A DNA stretch of 64,000 nt, taken from positions 1,736,001 to 1,800,000 of the forward strand of contig NZ_VFPL01000001.1 in NCBI RefSeq assembly GCF_006716645.1. Reading direction: 5' to 3'. The stretch comes from Arcticibacter tournemirensis. GTDB taxonomy: Bacteria; Bacteroidota; Bacteroidia; Sphingobacteriales; Sphingobacteriaceae. The notes under the pieces are model-generated. The model had not been told where the DNA came from, made no database searches, and worked only from the letters and a program-made list of their open reading frames with translations. Positions 1 to 9,526 of the stretch are shown piece by piece; position 1 is the stretch's first letter, and each line of letters starts with the position of its first letter. Position numbers and translations under genes: made by a program.

Positions 1-1
1 C

Positions 2-559
2 TTTGCGAACATATTTGTATATCTGGTTCGTTATGGTGTACTTGACTGGGCTCCAACGTATTTGAAAGAGGCCAAAGGCTTTTCTCTAAGCGAGTCAGGA
101 TGGGCATATTTTGCGTATGAATATGCGGGTATTCCGGGCACCATCATTTGTGGATGGCTTAGTGACAAAGTGTTCAAGGGGCGACGGGCTCCCGCAACCA
201 TTATATATATGGTTTTGGTGTTCATTGCTGTACTTGTGTACTGGAAGAATCCTCCGGGACATATTCTGATCGATAATATAGCCCTCATCACGATAGGATT
301 CCTGATCTACGGTCCGGTAATGCTCATCGGTGTTCAGGCGCTGGATCTGGTTCCCAAAAAGGCGGCAGGCACAGCCGCCGGGTTTACAGGACTATTTGGA
401 TACCTGGGTGGAGCCGTCTTTGCCAATATTGCCATAGGACATGTCGTAGATAAGTGGGGATGGGACGGCGGCTTTATCGTTTTGAGTTCAGCCTGCCTTC
501 TGGCAATCGTATTTACGGCTTTCACCTGGAAAAGAGAATTAAGTAGTATAAAGCAATAA
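2..559 (+). CDS. glpT: Glycerol-3-phosphate transporter GlpT, C-terminal part (5' end outside window)
   Basis: Inner-membrane MFS carrier of the organophosphate:phosphate antiporter family, expected to import sn-glycerol-3-phosphate in exchange for phosphate. The frame is open from base 2; the internal ATG at base 62 is not the start. The stretch [17 protein letters not shown] matches the signature of GlpT proteins, and several hydrophobic segments follow (residues [41 protein letters not shown]). About 185 residues are visible, roughly the last 40 percent of the family length. The susC start codon lies 15 bases after the stop, so the carrier heads or belongs to the same transcription unit as the outer-membrane uptake genes. 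UhpT or a phosphoglycerate carrier of the same superfamily is possible, but glpQ, glpR and glpD nearby favour GlpT. Confidence 0.88.
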   Translation, partial: FANIFVYLVRYGVLDWAPTYLKEAKGFSLSESGWAYFAYEYAGIPGTIICGWLSDKVFKGRRAPATIIYMVLVFIAVLVYWKNPPGHILIDNIALITIGFLIYGPVMLIGVQALDLVPKKAAGTAAGFTGLFGYLGGAVFANIAIGHVVDKWGWDGGFIVLSSACLLAIVFTAFTWKRELSSIKQ

Positions 560-574
560 TCAAACTTAAATAAT

Positions 575-3500
575 ATGTCTCAAAATTTACATCATTTCAA
601 AGGGGGGGGCATTGGTATAAGAGTACTGGTGCTATCTTTTCTGCTTATAACGCTGGTCTCGCTAAGTTATGGCCAGCAACGCAAAAGTATAAGCGGGACA
701 GTAAAAAGTGCGTCAGATGGTTTGCCGGTTATTGGCGCCTCTGTGAAGGTGAAAGGGACTACCCGTGGTACCTCCACCAATGTGAATGGCCAGTATACCA
801 TTTCTGTAAGTAATAAAGAAACTCTGGTTTTTACTGCCATTGGATATAAAGCTAAAGAAGTGTTAGTAGGTGCACAAACAGTAGTTAACGTACAATTGGC
901 GGAGGATGCTGTTCAGCTAAAGGAAGCTGTGGTTACAACAGCTTTGGGGATAAAGAGGGAAGTGAAAGCACTTGGTTATTCTGCTACGTCGATACAAGGA
1001 GAACAGCTGACAGAGGCACTATCGAACAACTGGACAGATGCTTTGTCGGGTAAAATAGCAGGTGTCAACCTTGTACGATCTAATGCAGGGCCTACTGGCT
1101 CTAATAAGATCATTTTAAGAGGAGAAAATAACTTAACAGGAGAAAATGACGCCCTTATCGTGGTTGATGGAGTCGTGATCAACCATGGAAGTGGTCGTAC
1201 AACGGGCACAGGAAGCGGTGCTTATTTGAGTTCAAATGATAGTCCCGTAGATTATGGAAGTGGTCTCAATGATATTAATCCTGAAGATATTGAAAGTGTA
1301 ACCGTGCTGAAAGGTCCGGGAGCTTCTGCTCTCTATGGACAGAGAGGAGCAAATGGAGCTATTATCATAACAACGAAATCGGGAAGCAAGTCAAAATCAA
1401 AGGGGTTGGGAATTACTTTTAATTCGAATACTTCCATTGAAAGTGTTTCAAGATGGCCTGAATACCAGTACGAATACGGACAAGGAACAGAAGGTAGCGA
1501 TTATTATTCTTTCGGGACTACTACCGATGGTTCAAGTACAAGGAGTACCAGTTCTGCCTGGGGGCCTAAATTCAACGGGCAGTCGTTTTTTCAGTACGAT
1601 CCAGTTACTCATACTGGAGCAACCGTCAGAACTCCCTGGGTCGCTTATCCTGATAATAGAAAGGACTATTTTGAAACTGGAAAAACTTTTACGAATAGTG
1701 TCAGCTTAAACGGGGGAACAGATAAGACGTCGGTGCGTTTTTCATTTACTAATGTTGATAATAGCTGGATTATTCCCAACACGGGCTACAACAGGAATAC
1801 AATTGCTCTGTCCGCAAGTACGAAGGTAACCGATAAATTTACTCTTTCAACGAAAATTAATTACACGAGAAAGTGGAGTGACAACCTACCGTCGACGGGA
1901 TATAATAACCAGTCAATTATGTATTGGAATATTGCCTGGGTACCAAACGGAAATCTTGACTGGTTAACGGATTATTGGCTTCCGGGAAAAGAGAATGTTT
2001 CACAAAGTTACCCATATAGTAGTTATCCGGACAATCCATATCTCATAGCCTACGAGATGCTGAATAAGTCTAACAGAAATGGGATGACAGGGAACGTTCA
2101 GGCTACTTACAACTTTACCAAAGATTTAAGTCTGATGGTGAGAACGTCTTTAGATTTCTCATATGATCAGAGATCTCAGCAAAGACCGTTTGATACTGAG
2201 AATTTTAAAAGGGGAATGTACAGGACTCAGAATATTTATTCTCAGGAAATGAGCAGCGATTTCCTTTTGAAGTATGAAAAGAAAATTAATAAGGATATCG
2301 ATTTTTCAATTTCTGCGGGTGGGAGTCAGCTAAAGAATAATTATACTAAAGATGAGTTAAGGGCTGACTCTTTACTATATGCAGGCGTTTATAATCTCGG
2401 AAATAAAGCAGGAATCTTACAGCCATTACCATATAAGAGCGAGTACGCTATAAATAGCCTTTACGGACTTGCCACTATAAGTTACAAGGATTATCTCTTT
2501 GTGGATATTACCGGACGTAACGACTGGAACAGCGTTCTGGCTAATAAATATTCTACAGAAAATACATCGTTTTCCTACCCGTCTTTGAACGTCAGCGGGA
2601 TCCTTTCACAGATGTTTCGTTTACCGACCTTTATCTCATTCGCAAAGTTAAGGGGTTCTGTTGCAAGTGTCGGAAGTGGAGGACAAACCCCATATTCTAC
2701 ATCTTATACGTACCCTGCTACGAGTACTTTCCCCGGGGGGCAGGAAAATCCGACGACCCTTCCGAATCTTAACTTGAAACCTCTGCGAACTACGAGTTAT
2801 GAAGTCGGGACGGATTTGCGATTTTTAAAGGATAGAATCGGGTTTGACGTTACCCTTTATAAAAGCGATACAAGAGACCAGATATTGAGTGCTGTAATCG
2901 ACGCATCTTCGGGTTATAGAAATATGATCGTTAATGCAGGAAATATCCAAAATAAAGGGATCGAAATTCAGGCAAATAGCTCTGTTTTGAAAAAGAAAAA
3001 TGGGCTTAACTGGAATATAAATGCAACTTTTTCAGCAAATAAAAATACAGTAGTTTCCTTAAATGACACGGTACAAAGCCTGACATTACAGAATGGTCCG
3101 GGTAGCAGAGGGGCGGTTATCGCAAAAGTTGGAGGCAGTATAAGCGCGTTATATGGAAGGGGCTATGCTCGTTCAACTGGCGGTCAGATTATCTATTCAG
3201 GCGGTTATCCAGTAATTACCGACAGCATGCTTTATATGGGTGATACCAATCCGAAATGGAAAGCAAGTATAGGTAACAGAATTACTTATAAGCAATTCAC
3301 GTTTAGCTTCCTCGCAGACGCGCAATTCGGAGCTGTAGCTTATTCCTTAACTGCAGCTAACCTCGCAGAACAGGGCAAAACTAAAAACACACTGCCGGGG
3401 AGGTATAACGGAATTATCGGAAAGGGAGTAATACAGAACGCAGATGGATCGTACAGTCCTAACAATGTGACCGCAACCGATATTTGGTCGTATTACACGT

Positions 3501-3787
3501 TGCACTATGGCAAGGACAATGTGGAAGGAACAACTTACTCGACAGACTTTCTTAAATTGAGAGAAGCAAGACTTGATTACAGACTTAGTCCGAAGGCAAG
3601 TAAGCGTCTCGGCTTACAAAACGCTTCGATAGGTGTGTATGGCCGTGATTTATTTATGATTACAAAATGGCCAACATTTGATCCTGAATTTGGAACGCTC
3701 AATGATGGAGTGATTAATAAAGGATTTGAGTTGGGGCAGTTTCCTTCTACAAGAACCTTTGGAGTGAACTTAGTTATTGGAATTTAA
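575..3787 (+). CDS. SusC/RagA-family TonB-linked outer-membrane transporter
   Basis: Outer-membrane, TonB-dependent importer that pairs with the SusD lipoprotein encoded next. The 1070-residue product shows a signal peptide (about residues 1-33, ending SLSYG before QQ), a CarboxypepD_reg-like beta-sandwich (about 38-115, SGTVKSASDGLPVIGASVKVKG), a plug domain with the SusC hallmarks VVVDGVVIN and GPGASALYGQRGANGAIIITTK, and a long beta-barrel ending in a hydrophobic strand (NLVIGI). It lies between glpT (15-bp gap) and susD (10-bp gap). An uninterrupted run of eight G at 602-609 encodes the glycines just before the hydrophobic core of the signal peptide. Because its neighbours are phosphodiesterases and glp genes, its cargo is inferred to be a glycerophosphate-containing oligomer rather than a plain glycan. 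Confidence 0.95.
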   Translation: MSQNLHHFKGGGIGIRVLVLSFLLITLVSLSYGQQRKSISGTVKSASDGLPVIGASVKVKGTTRGTSTNVNGQYTISVSNKETLVFTAIGYKAKEVLVGAQTVVNVQLAEDAVQLKEAVVTTALGIKREVKALGYSATSIQGEQLTEALSNNWTDALSGKIAGVNLVRSNAGPTGSNKIILRGENNLTGENDALIVVDGVVINHGSGRTTGTGSGAYLSSNDSPVDYGSGLNDINPEDIESVTVLKGPGASALYGQRGANGAIIITTKSGSKSKSKGLGITFNSNTSIESVSRWPEYQYEYGQGTEGSDYYSFGTTTDGSSTRSTSSAWGPKFNGQSFFQYDPVTHTGATVRTPWVAYPDNRKDYFETGKTFTNSVSLNGGTDKTSVRFSFTNVDNSWIIPNTGYNRNTIALSASTKVTDKFTLSTKINYTRKWSDNLPSTGYNNQSIMYWNIAWVPNGNLDWLTDYWLPGKENVSQSYPYSSYPDNPYLIAYEMLNKSNRNGMTGNVQATYNFTKDLSLMVRTSLDFSYDQRSQQRPFDTENFKRGMYRTQNIYSQEMSSDFLLKYEKKINKDIDFSISAGGSQLKNNYTKDELRADSLLYAGVYNLGNKAGILQPLPYKSEYAINSLYGLATISYKDYLFVDITGRNDWNSVLANKYSTENTSFSYPSLNVSGILSQMFRLPTFISFAKLRGSVASVGSGGQTPYSTSYTYPATSTFPGGQENPTTLPNLNLKPLRTTSYEVGTDLRFLKDRIGFDVTLYKSDTRDQILSAVIDASSGYRNMIVNAGNIQNKGIEIQANSSVLKKKNGLNWNINATFSANKNTVVSLNDTVQSLTLQNGPGSRGAVIAKVGGSISALYGRGYARSTGGQIIYSGGYPVITDSMLYMGDTNPKWKASIGNRITYKQFTFSFLADAQFGAVAYSLTAANLAEQGKTKNTLPGRYNGIIGKGVIQNADGSYSPNNVTATDIWSYYTLHYGKDNVEGTTYSTDFLKLREARLDYRLSPKASKRLGLQNASIGVYGRDLFMITKWPTFDPEFGTLNDGVINKGFELGQFPSTRTFGVNLVIGI
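602..609 (+). repeat. Poly-G tract (G8) inside susC signal-peptide codons
   Basis: Eight consecutive G fall within codons 10-12 of susC (Gly-Gly-Gly). Slippage by one base would shift the frame before the transporter begins. No other G run of this length was noticed in the window. Whether its length varies is not visible in one sequence. Confidence 0.85.
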
Positions 3788-3797
3788 AACACAGACG

Positions 3798-5249
3798 ATG
3801 AAAAAATATATTTTATATACACTATTTTTCATATTAACAGTTTCTTCCTTTTCCTGTAAGGACGGGTTCAAGGATTTAAGTATTAATCCCAATACAAGTG
3901 AATTTGTTTTACCTCAAGCCCTGCTCGCTCCTGCTTTGGTAGACGTGGTCGCTGCTAACATGAACAGAAGCAGAAGGATCACAAACGAGCTTATGCAGGT
4001 CACTGTTGACATGGGCGACTCTGATGGAAAAATTTTCCGGTACGAAATCAGGAAATCGGAAGCCGATTATCTTTGGAATGCCTGGTATACTCAGTTGACA
4101 AACTTTAATGATATTTACACGGGCGGTAGAGATAATCTCAGTAATACTTATATGGGAATAGCCCGGATATGTCAGGCATGGATTTTTTCTATGCTTACTG
4201 ACACTTACGGAGATGTTCCCTATTTTAATGCCAACAAAGGCAGAGAAGGAAATATAACTCCTGCTTTTGACAGACAAAAGGATATCTATGAAGATATTTT
4301 TACCAAGTTAGAGGAAGCTAACCAACTGCTTGATGCTGCAGAGAAAGCGAAGGAAACAGTTTTGGCTTCAAGCGATCCAATATACGGCGGGTCTCCTACA
4401 AAATGGCGCAGGTTTGGTAATTCGCTCTACCTGAGGTTGCTATTACGTGTTTCAGGAAAGTCGGAAATAGATGCTGTTTCGAAAATTAAAGAAATAGTAC
4501 AAACAAATTCGGTGAATTATCCGATTATGGCGAGTAATGACGATTCTGCAATATTAAGATGGACAGGAGTGTCTCCTTTGGTAACACCTTTTGTTGATTT
4601 AAGGGACGCAGATTGGTATACTCCAAAGTCGGCCTCTTTTTTTGTGGATAATCTTGTGGAATGGGGAGATCCACGCATTTCAAGTTGGGTGACTATGTCC
4701 CGCGGTGAATACGTAGGTATTCAAAGTGGCTATCCGGTCGGTGAAGCCCCTGAAGGAAGATCGTCTCTTGTCACCGCATTAAAAAGCAGCCCGCTTCTTG
4801 GTAATATCATGAACTATTCTGAACTACAGTTTATTCTTGCAGAAGCAGCGACAAGGGGGTGGATCACTACTCAGACCGCTCAAAGCTTTTATGAGGCAGG
4901 TATTACAAGCGGCATTGCCATGTGGGGTGCAACAATGCCCGCGAATTATCTGCAGGGGGCGTCCATTATGTGGGATAACGATTTTTCGCTGGATAGTAAA
5001 TTGGAATTGATCCACGTTCAGAAGTACTATTCGTTGTTCTTTACTGACTTACAAAGTTGGTTTGAGTACCGTAGGACGGGACATCCAAATTTACCTATAG
5101 GTCCGGGCGTTGGAAACAATGGTGCTATGCCATCAAGGATAAGTTATCCAGTATATGTACAGTCAACGAATGGTGAAAATTATAAAGCCGCAGTAGCTTC
5201 ACAGGGACCGGATGACATCAGCACAAAAGTATGGTGGCAGAAACCTTAA
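3798..5249 (+). CDS. SusD/RagB-family nutrient-binding outer-membrane lipoprotein (SusD-like 2 type)
   Basis: Surface lipoprotein that caps the SusC channel and delivers ligand. The start was set at ATG 3798, not the upstream in-frame ATG at 3777 inside susC, because it gives a clean lipoprotein signal (MKKYILYTLFF then VSSFSC, Cys20) and leaves a 10-bp gap to susC. The 483-residue length, the NPNTSEFVLPQALLAPALVD opening, the motifs AWIFSMLTDTYGDVPYF and NSLYLRLLLRVSG, and the late ILAEAATRGW helix are those of the SusD/RagB subfamily. The ligand cannot be read from sequence; the locus suggests glycerol-phosphate oligomers. Confidence 0.93.
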   Translation: MKKYILYTLFFILTVSSFSCKDGFKDLSINPNTSEFVLPQALLAPALVDVVAANMNRSRRITNELMQVTVDMGDSDGKIFRYEIRKSEADYLWNAWYTQLTNFNDIYTGGRDNLSNTYMGIARICQAWIFSMLTDTYGDVPYFNANKGREGNITPAFDRQKDIYEDIFTKLEEANQLLDAAEKAKETVLASSDPIYGGSPTKWRRFGNSLYLRLLLRVSGKSEIDAVSKIKEIVQTNSVNYPIMASNDDSAILRWTGVSPLVTPFVDLRDADWYTPKSASFFVDNLVEWGDPRISSWVTMSRGEYVGIQSGYPVGEAPEGRSSLVTALKSSPLLGNIMNYSELQFILAEAATRGWITTQTAQSFYEAGITSGIAMWGATMPANYLQGASIMWDNDFSLDSKLELIHVQKYYSLFFTDLQSWFEYRRTGHPNLPIGPGVGNNGAMPSRISYPVYVQSTNGENYKAAVASQGPDDISTKVWWQKP

Positions 5250-5279
5250 TAAGAAGACGAATAATAAAATATAGTTATT

Positions 5280-6788
5280 ATGAAAAAGATATTTAAACTT
5301 ATTCTCGGGCTTGTAATTGTAGCGATGGGAATGTCGTGTGAGAAGCACGACTTCGCGGAAGGAGAGCTGAGCTCATTCATAAATATACAAAGAGTACGAC
5401 TATTATACCGAGATGCAGACCTTACTCTGACGCGAGAAAATCTTGACGGAGCCCAGATTACAGCAGGTACAGTTATTTCTGTTTTGGATTCAGGAAACGT
5501 GTCGCCGGGCATCGTTGTAATTCAAAGTGAACGGGGTGGTAAAATGCGCGGTATATCATTGGAGTTAGGCAGCGATGCAAGTAACTATCGCGCCGGAGAT
5601 TCCTTAAGCGTTAATATAATAGGGGGTATTTTGAAAAGGGTGGACGGCACCTTACGGATATCAGGCTTATCTCCTCAGTCAGTCGAAAAAGTAGATGAGA
5701 ATAAAAATGTAGTAATTAGGACCGCAACCGCAATTAATATTAATTCAAAGCCAGAAGAGTATGAAAGCACTGCTGTTAGAATATACGGGCTAAAGTTTAC
5801 TCCTGATTTAGGCATTGAAACGATAGGGGGGACTAAAGTATTTAATGATAATTCTGCTGACATGCAAATGCACGTGGAATCGTCGAGCGAACTTTCAAGT
5901 TCTCTTCTGCCTAAGACAGCAACTGTTACCGGGATTATCTTTCGTAATTCCGAGGGAGTGATGCAGGTCTGGCCAAGAGTGAAATCAGATTTTATCAGTA
6001 CCAGTATAATTGTTGATCCGCGTATCCCCTTAGGCAAATTTCCGGTTATTATTACAGGTTTCTTGTCAGATCCTACCGGAACCGATGCTAACTACGAGTA
6101 TATTCAGTTTATGGCTACACAAGATCTTGATTTTGAGAATACGCCATTTAGCGTAGTAACTTCTAATAATGCCGGTTCGGCAACTCCAACGGGTATGCCT
6201 GTTAATGGATGGGCTACTGGAGAGATGAGAACTTATAAGTTTAATCTCACTTCAGGGACTGTGGCAAAAGGTTCATTCTTTTATGTGGGCGGATATAAAC
6301 AAGTATGGGGCTCTTCTTCTGCAGATATCAGTTCTGCCAAATGGATTGCTAATATCCTTTACGCTTCAACACCTGGAAATGGTTTTGGAACGGTCACTAC
6401 AAATCTTCTAGCAAATAGCGGAAATGGGGCGGGAATTGCCGTATTTAAGGGTACAGATGTTACTGTTAATTCGGTGCCTGTAGATGTGATATTCTTTGGT
6501 GGGGACGGAAATCTATTTTCTGCTGGCCCCCCTGCAGTGGGATACCGAATTACTGACAATGACCTGTATTCAACCATGGAAGGTACCCAGCCTTTCTATA
6601 AGCAAGGCACGAATACTAAAAAGTTCTCCTTCCCTGCTGCCACAAATTTTGCCAAGCTCGGAGGTGTTTACAATGTTACTTCTCAGAGTTGGACTACGGC
6701 GCGGGTGAAAACAGACGTGCCCCTGGGGAATGGTTCTACAATAACTGTCTTAGAAGCAGGAAATGGCGTTACAAAATTAGAACAGTAA
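5280..6788 (+). CDS. DUF5689-domain surface lipoprotein (putative ligand-binding accessory protein)
   Basis: Exported lipoprotein of 502 residues with signal peptide and lipobox (VAMGMSC, Cys20). The N-terminal half (about residues 30-230) fits the DUF5689 family, an OB-like fold common in Bacteroidota utilisation loci directly after susCD. The second half (about 245-500) is beta-rich, with Gly-, Ser- and Thr-rich segments typical of surface binding modules. It is 30 bp after susD, the usual place of a surface substrate-binding protein, so binding of the same polymer as SusCD is inferred. No catalytic motif was seen. A long stem-loop follows the stop codon and may set the transcript ratio between the uptake genes and the downstream enzymes. 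Confidence 0.8.
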   Translation: MKKIFKLILGLVIVAMGMSCEKHDFAEGELSSFINIQRVRLLYRDADLTLTRENLDGAQITAGTVISVLDSGNVSPGIVVIQSERGGKMRGISLELGSDASNYRAGDSLSVNIIGGILKRVDGTLRISGLSPQSVEKVDENKNVVIRTATAININSKPEEYESTAVRIYGLKFTPDLGIETIGGTKVFNDNSADMQMHVESSSELSSSLLPKTATVTGIIFRNSEGVMQVWPRVKSDFISTSIIVDPRIPLGKFPVIITGFLSDPTGTDANYEYIQFMATQDLDFENTPFSVVTSNNAGSATPTGMPVNGWATGEMRTYKFNLTSGTVAKGSFFYVGGYKQVWGSSSADISSAKWIANILYASTPGNGFGTVTTNLLANSGNGAGIAVFKGTDVTVNSVPVDVIFFGGDGNLFSAGPPAVGYRITDNDLYSTMEGTQPFYKQGTNTKKFSFPAATNFAKLGGVYNVTSQSWTTARVKTDVPLGNGSTITVLEAGNGVTKLEQ

Positions 6789-6817
6789 TTCGTTGACTTC
6801 TTTCATTTCAAACCGGC

Positions 6818-6860
6818 AAGCCCTCTTTCGTATTTTTAATAAAATGCCGCAAGAGGGCTT
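6818..6860 (+). terminator. Intra-operon stem-loop after the DUF5689 gene
   Basis: AAGCCCTCTT (6818-6827) pairs perfectly with AAGAGGGCTT (6851-6860). Flanking AACC/GGTT can extend the stem, and an inner ATTTT/AAAAT lies in the loop. No U-run follows on the + strand, so it is more likely an attenuator or RNA-processing/stability element than a full terminator. It separates the binding and uptake genes from the enzyme genes. Confidence 0.6.
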
Positions 6861-6914
6861 TGGTTATAGCAAATGACGATTTTCGTTTATTCAAGAGACT
6901 TATTCCACTTAGTT

Positions 6915-8087
6915 ATGAAGAGACAACTTAATTATAGCTTGTTGATATTCCTCCTGCTTTTTGCAGGATGTAAAAAAGGGAATGATAAGGATGACAATGG
7001 ATCAGGAACGGCAACGATAGCCTTAAATTTGCCTGATGCCATCTTTACCGATCTAACAAAGGTATCTGTAGGGCAGGCCTCCCCTGTAATTATGGACAGG
7101 CTTATCGCCCTGATAGACGCCACTCCTGCCAATGCCACAATTCATTTGTCAATTTTTGGTTTCGACCATAGTGGCGTAATTAACGCACTAAAGAAAGCGA
7201 GTGAGCGAGGTGTTATTCTGCACATCATGATCGATATGAGTGTTGAGGATACTAAAGCTCAAAATCCCCCGACTATTAGTACGATCAGAGGATTTATCAA
7301 AGCTGGTTCTGAAGTGGTCGTAGTAACAAATGACGTAAATACCTCGTCAATCAATCACAATAAATTTGTTCTGTTCTCTGAGCTAAACACTGATAAGGGT
7401 AAGGTTTCAAACGTTGTTTTCCAAACTTCCCACAATTTTACTGTTGACGATTCTAAAAAAATACAGGATGCAGTAACTATGAGCCATGAAGGCCTCTACA
7501 ATGCGTATGTGACCTACTGGAACGATATCAAGGCTAAAGCTTCAAGCGGCATGAAGGATTTCTATTACAAGGAATACGTTAATGATGCCGATGGAATTAC
7601 GGCATTTTTCTTTCCTAAACGTCGTAATGGAATATCATATGGAGATGATACTATTATCGAAATTCTAAACAATATTACCGAGCCTTCTACAGCTACTGTT
7701 CGGGTAGGAATGTCGGATTGGGTGGTATCACGTATTAATGTGGCTAATAAGCTTAGCGAATTGGTGACTGCAGGTGCTAAAGTGGAAGTAGTTGTAAAGA
7801 ATAAGATAGATGATGAGGTGCAGGCTGTTTTGAGGGATATGCAAAGCAGAGGTGCCTTCGTAAAAATATATGATATTTCAAGAACGAATATCCACTCGAA
7901 GTTTCTGCTGATAGAAGGCAAATACAAGGGGCAGCAGTGTACCATTGTTGCTACCGGAAGTCATAACTATACTACAAATGCCTTGCGTAACAATAACGAA
8001 ACTTTACTGATGCTAAAGAATAGCAGCTTATATGCTAAATATATCAGCTACTACAACGAGATGAAAAAACTTCCTGGTATTAACTAA
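6915..8087 (+). CDS. Phospholipase-D-like (HKD) secreted lipoprotein
   Basis: Predicted phosphodiesterase of the PLD superfamily, exported as a lipoprotein. The start was moved from ATG 6873 to ATG 6915, which gives MKRQLNYSLLIFLLLFAGC with Cys19 as lipobox cysteine. Two PLD half-motifs are visible: His148 in INHNKFVLF with a downstream TSHN, and His327 in IHSKFLLIEG with a downstream GSHN. In both, the usual Asp of HxK(x4)D is changed (Ser in the first, Glu in the second) while the catalytic His and Lys remain. Such variants occur in secreted PLD-like proteins, so activity is still plausible. It is 19 bp upstream of the metallophosphoesterase gene and follows susCD, so the target is inferred to be phosphodiester bonds of the imported polymer. 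Nuclease or phospholipid-hydrolase activity are alternatives. Confidence 0.82.
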   Translation: MKRQLNYSLLIFLLLFAGCKKGNDKDDNGSGTATIALNLPDAIFTDLTKVSVGQASPVIMDRLIALIDATPANATIHLSIFGFDHSGVINALKKASERGVILHIMIDMSVEDTKAQNPPTISTIRGFIKAGSEVVVVTNDVNTSSINHNKFVLFSELNTDKGKVSNVVFQTSHNFTVDDSKKIQDAVTMSHEGLYNAYVTYWNDIKAKASSGMKDFYYKEYVNDADGITAFFFPKRRNGISYGDDTIIEILNNITEPSTATVRVGMSDWVVSRINVANKLSELVTAGAKVEVVVKNKIDDEVQAVLRDMQSRGAFVKIYDISRTNIHSKFLLIEGKYKGQQCTIVATGSHNYTTNALRNNNETLLMLKNSSLYAKYISYYNEMKKLPGIN

Positions 8088-8106
8088 TAAAAGTGCTGAA
8101 TAATAA

Positions 8107-9510
8107 ATGAACAGAAGATCGTTTATAAAAAAATCCGGCTTATTTGCCGGTACTCTTTTTATAAGTTTAAAATCCTATCCGTTTGACAGGAGAGAAAAGA
8201 AAATAACCGGAAGGGTTCACAGCCTAAAGAATGGACTGCAAGGTGTGGTTGTATCCGACGGATATAGCGTTGTAGTAACAGACAAGAACGGCTATTACAG
8301 CATCGAACCAAATGAAAATGCCAGATTCCTTTGGGTTAGTACACCGGCAGGTTATGAGTTCAATACCGAGAGCAACCTTGCGAGACATTACGAAGGTATT
8401 GGTAGCAGAAATCAGTATGACTTTCAGCTGAAGCCTTTGAACGTGGATGACAGCCGCCATAATTTTATTATATGGGCCGACCCCCAGGTAAAGGATAAAT
8501 CGGATGTTGTCCAGATGATGGAAACGGCAGTGCCTGACGTGAAGAAACTTGTCGGAGGTATGGGCGGAACTCTGGTTCATGGAATAGGCGTAGGCGATCT
8601 GGTTTGGGATAACCATACCTTGTTCGCTGATTATGAAAAGGCTGTTGCCGACATGGGGGTCCCATTCTTTCAGGCTCTTGGAAATCACGATCAGGACTAC
8701 CGCCGGGGAGGAGACGAAACGTCCGATGTTACTTTCAGTGAACATTTCGGGCCTACATATTACTCATTTAGCCGGGGCAAAGCACATTATGTGGTACTTG
8801 ACGACGTAAGATATCTGGGAGAGGACAGAAAGTATGATGGGTATGTTAATCAACAGCAACTCGACTGGCTTAAGAAGGATCTTCAGCTCATACCCAGGGA
8901 TAATCTTGTGATTGTTTGTCTGCATATTCCGGTATATTCACAAGTGAAGAATAATGGAGACCTGTATGCTCTGCTCAGGCCCTTCAAAAATGTGCATATC
9001 ATGTCGGGTCACACCCACTACAATATCAATAACATCCAAAATGATATTTTTGAGCATAATCATGGTACTGTGTGCGGAGCCTGGTGGACCGGACCGGTCT
9101 GTGGTGATGGAACTCCCCGTGGCTATGGCGTCTATGAAGTGAACGGTACTGATCTGAAATGGTATTATAAAGCGACAGGCAGGGAGAAAGAATACCAGCT
9201 CAGTGTCGATATTGAAACCCTGAATAATCAGAAACGGTTCATCGCCAATGTCTGGAACTGGGATCCCCAATGGAAAGTGGAGTGGTGGGCCGATGATAAA
9301 TATATGGGAGAGCCTGAGAATATAAAGGGTTTTGATCCTCTTACGATACGACTATATAAAGGAGATAATTTACCAGCCAAACGGCCCTTCGCAGAGCCTC
9401 ATAAAACCGATCATCTGTTTGTCGGCCACTTTGCACCTTCTGTAAAAAAGGTGAAGGTCGTTGCAACGGATCGCTTTGGTCAGAAGTTTACGGCTGAATT
9501 AAATGGATAA
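8107..9510 (+). CDS. Exported calcineurin-like metallophosphoesterase (MetallophosN / catalytic / MetallophosC)
   Basis: Binuclear-metal phosphoesterase of 467 residues. An RRSFIKK sequence at residues 3-9 ahead of a hydrophobic segment resembles a twin-arginine signal. The N-terminal beta domain (about 32-115, carboxypeptidase-regulatory-like) is followed by the catalytic domain with metal motifs ADPQ, GVGDLVWD, GNHD, CLHIP and SGHTH, and a C-terminal beta domain (about 330-465). The first motif has Gln where many calcineurin enzymes have His. This three-domain architecture is a known Bacteroidota family whose substrates are mostly unassigned. Its 3' end overlaps the longest reading of the glpQ gene, indicating tight co-translation. 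With the PLD-like and GlpQ proteins it makes three different phosphodiesterase folds in a row. Confidence 0.88.
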   Translation: MNRRSFIKKSGLFAGTLFISLKSYPFDRREKKITGRVHSLKNGLQGVVVSDGYSVVVTDKNGYYSIEPNENARFLWVSTPAGYEFNTESNLARHYEGIGSRNQYDFQLKPLNVDDSRHNFIIWADPQVKDKSDVVQMMETAVPDVKKLVGGMGGTLVHGIGVGDLVWDNHTLFADYEKAVADMGVPFFQALGNHDQDYRRGGDETSDVTFSEHFGPTYYSFSRGKAHYVVLDDVRYLGEDRKYDGYVNQQQLDWLKKDLQLIPRDNLVIVCLHIPVYSQVKNNGDLYALLRPFKNVHIMSGHTHYNINNIQNDIFEHNHGTVCGAWWTGPVCGDGTPRGYGVYEVNGTDLKWYYKATGREKEYQLSVDIETLNNQKRFIANVWNWDPQWKVEWWADDKYMGEPENIKGFDPLTIRLYKGDNLPAKRPFAEPHKTDHLFVGHFAPSVKKVKVVATDRFGQKFTAELNG

Positions 9511-9526
9511 ATTAACAAATGTTAGA

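Noticed and set aside
8224-8745. 173-residue antisense frame inside the metallophosphoesterase gene
   Set aside because: Shadow of a strongly supported gene; composition lacks protein-like motifs.
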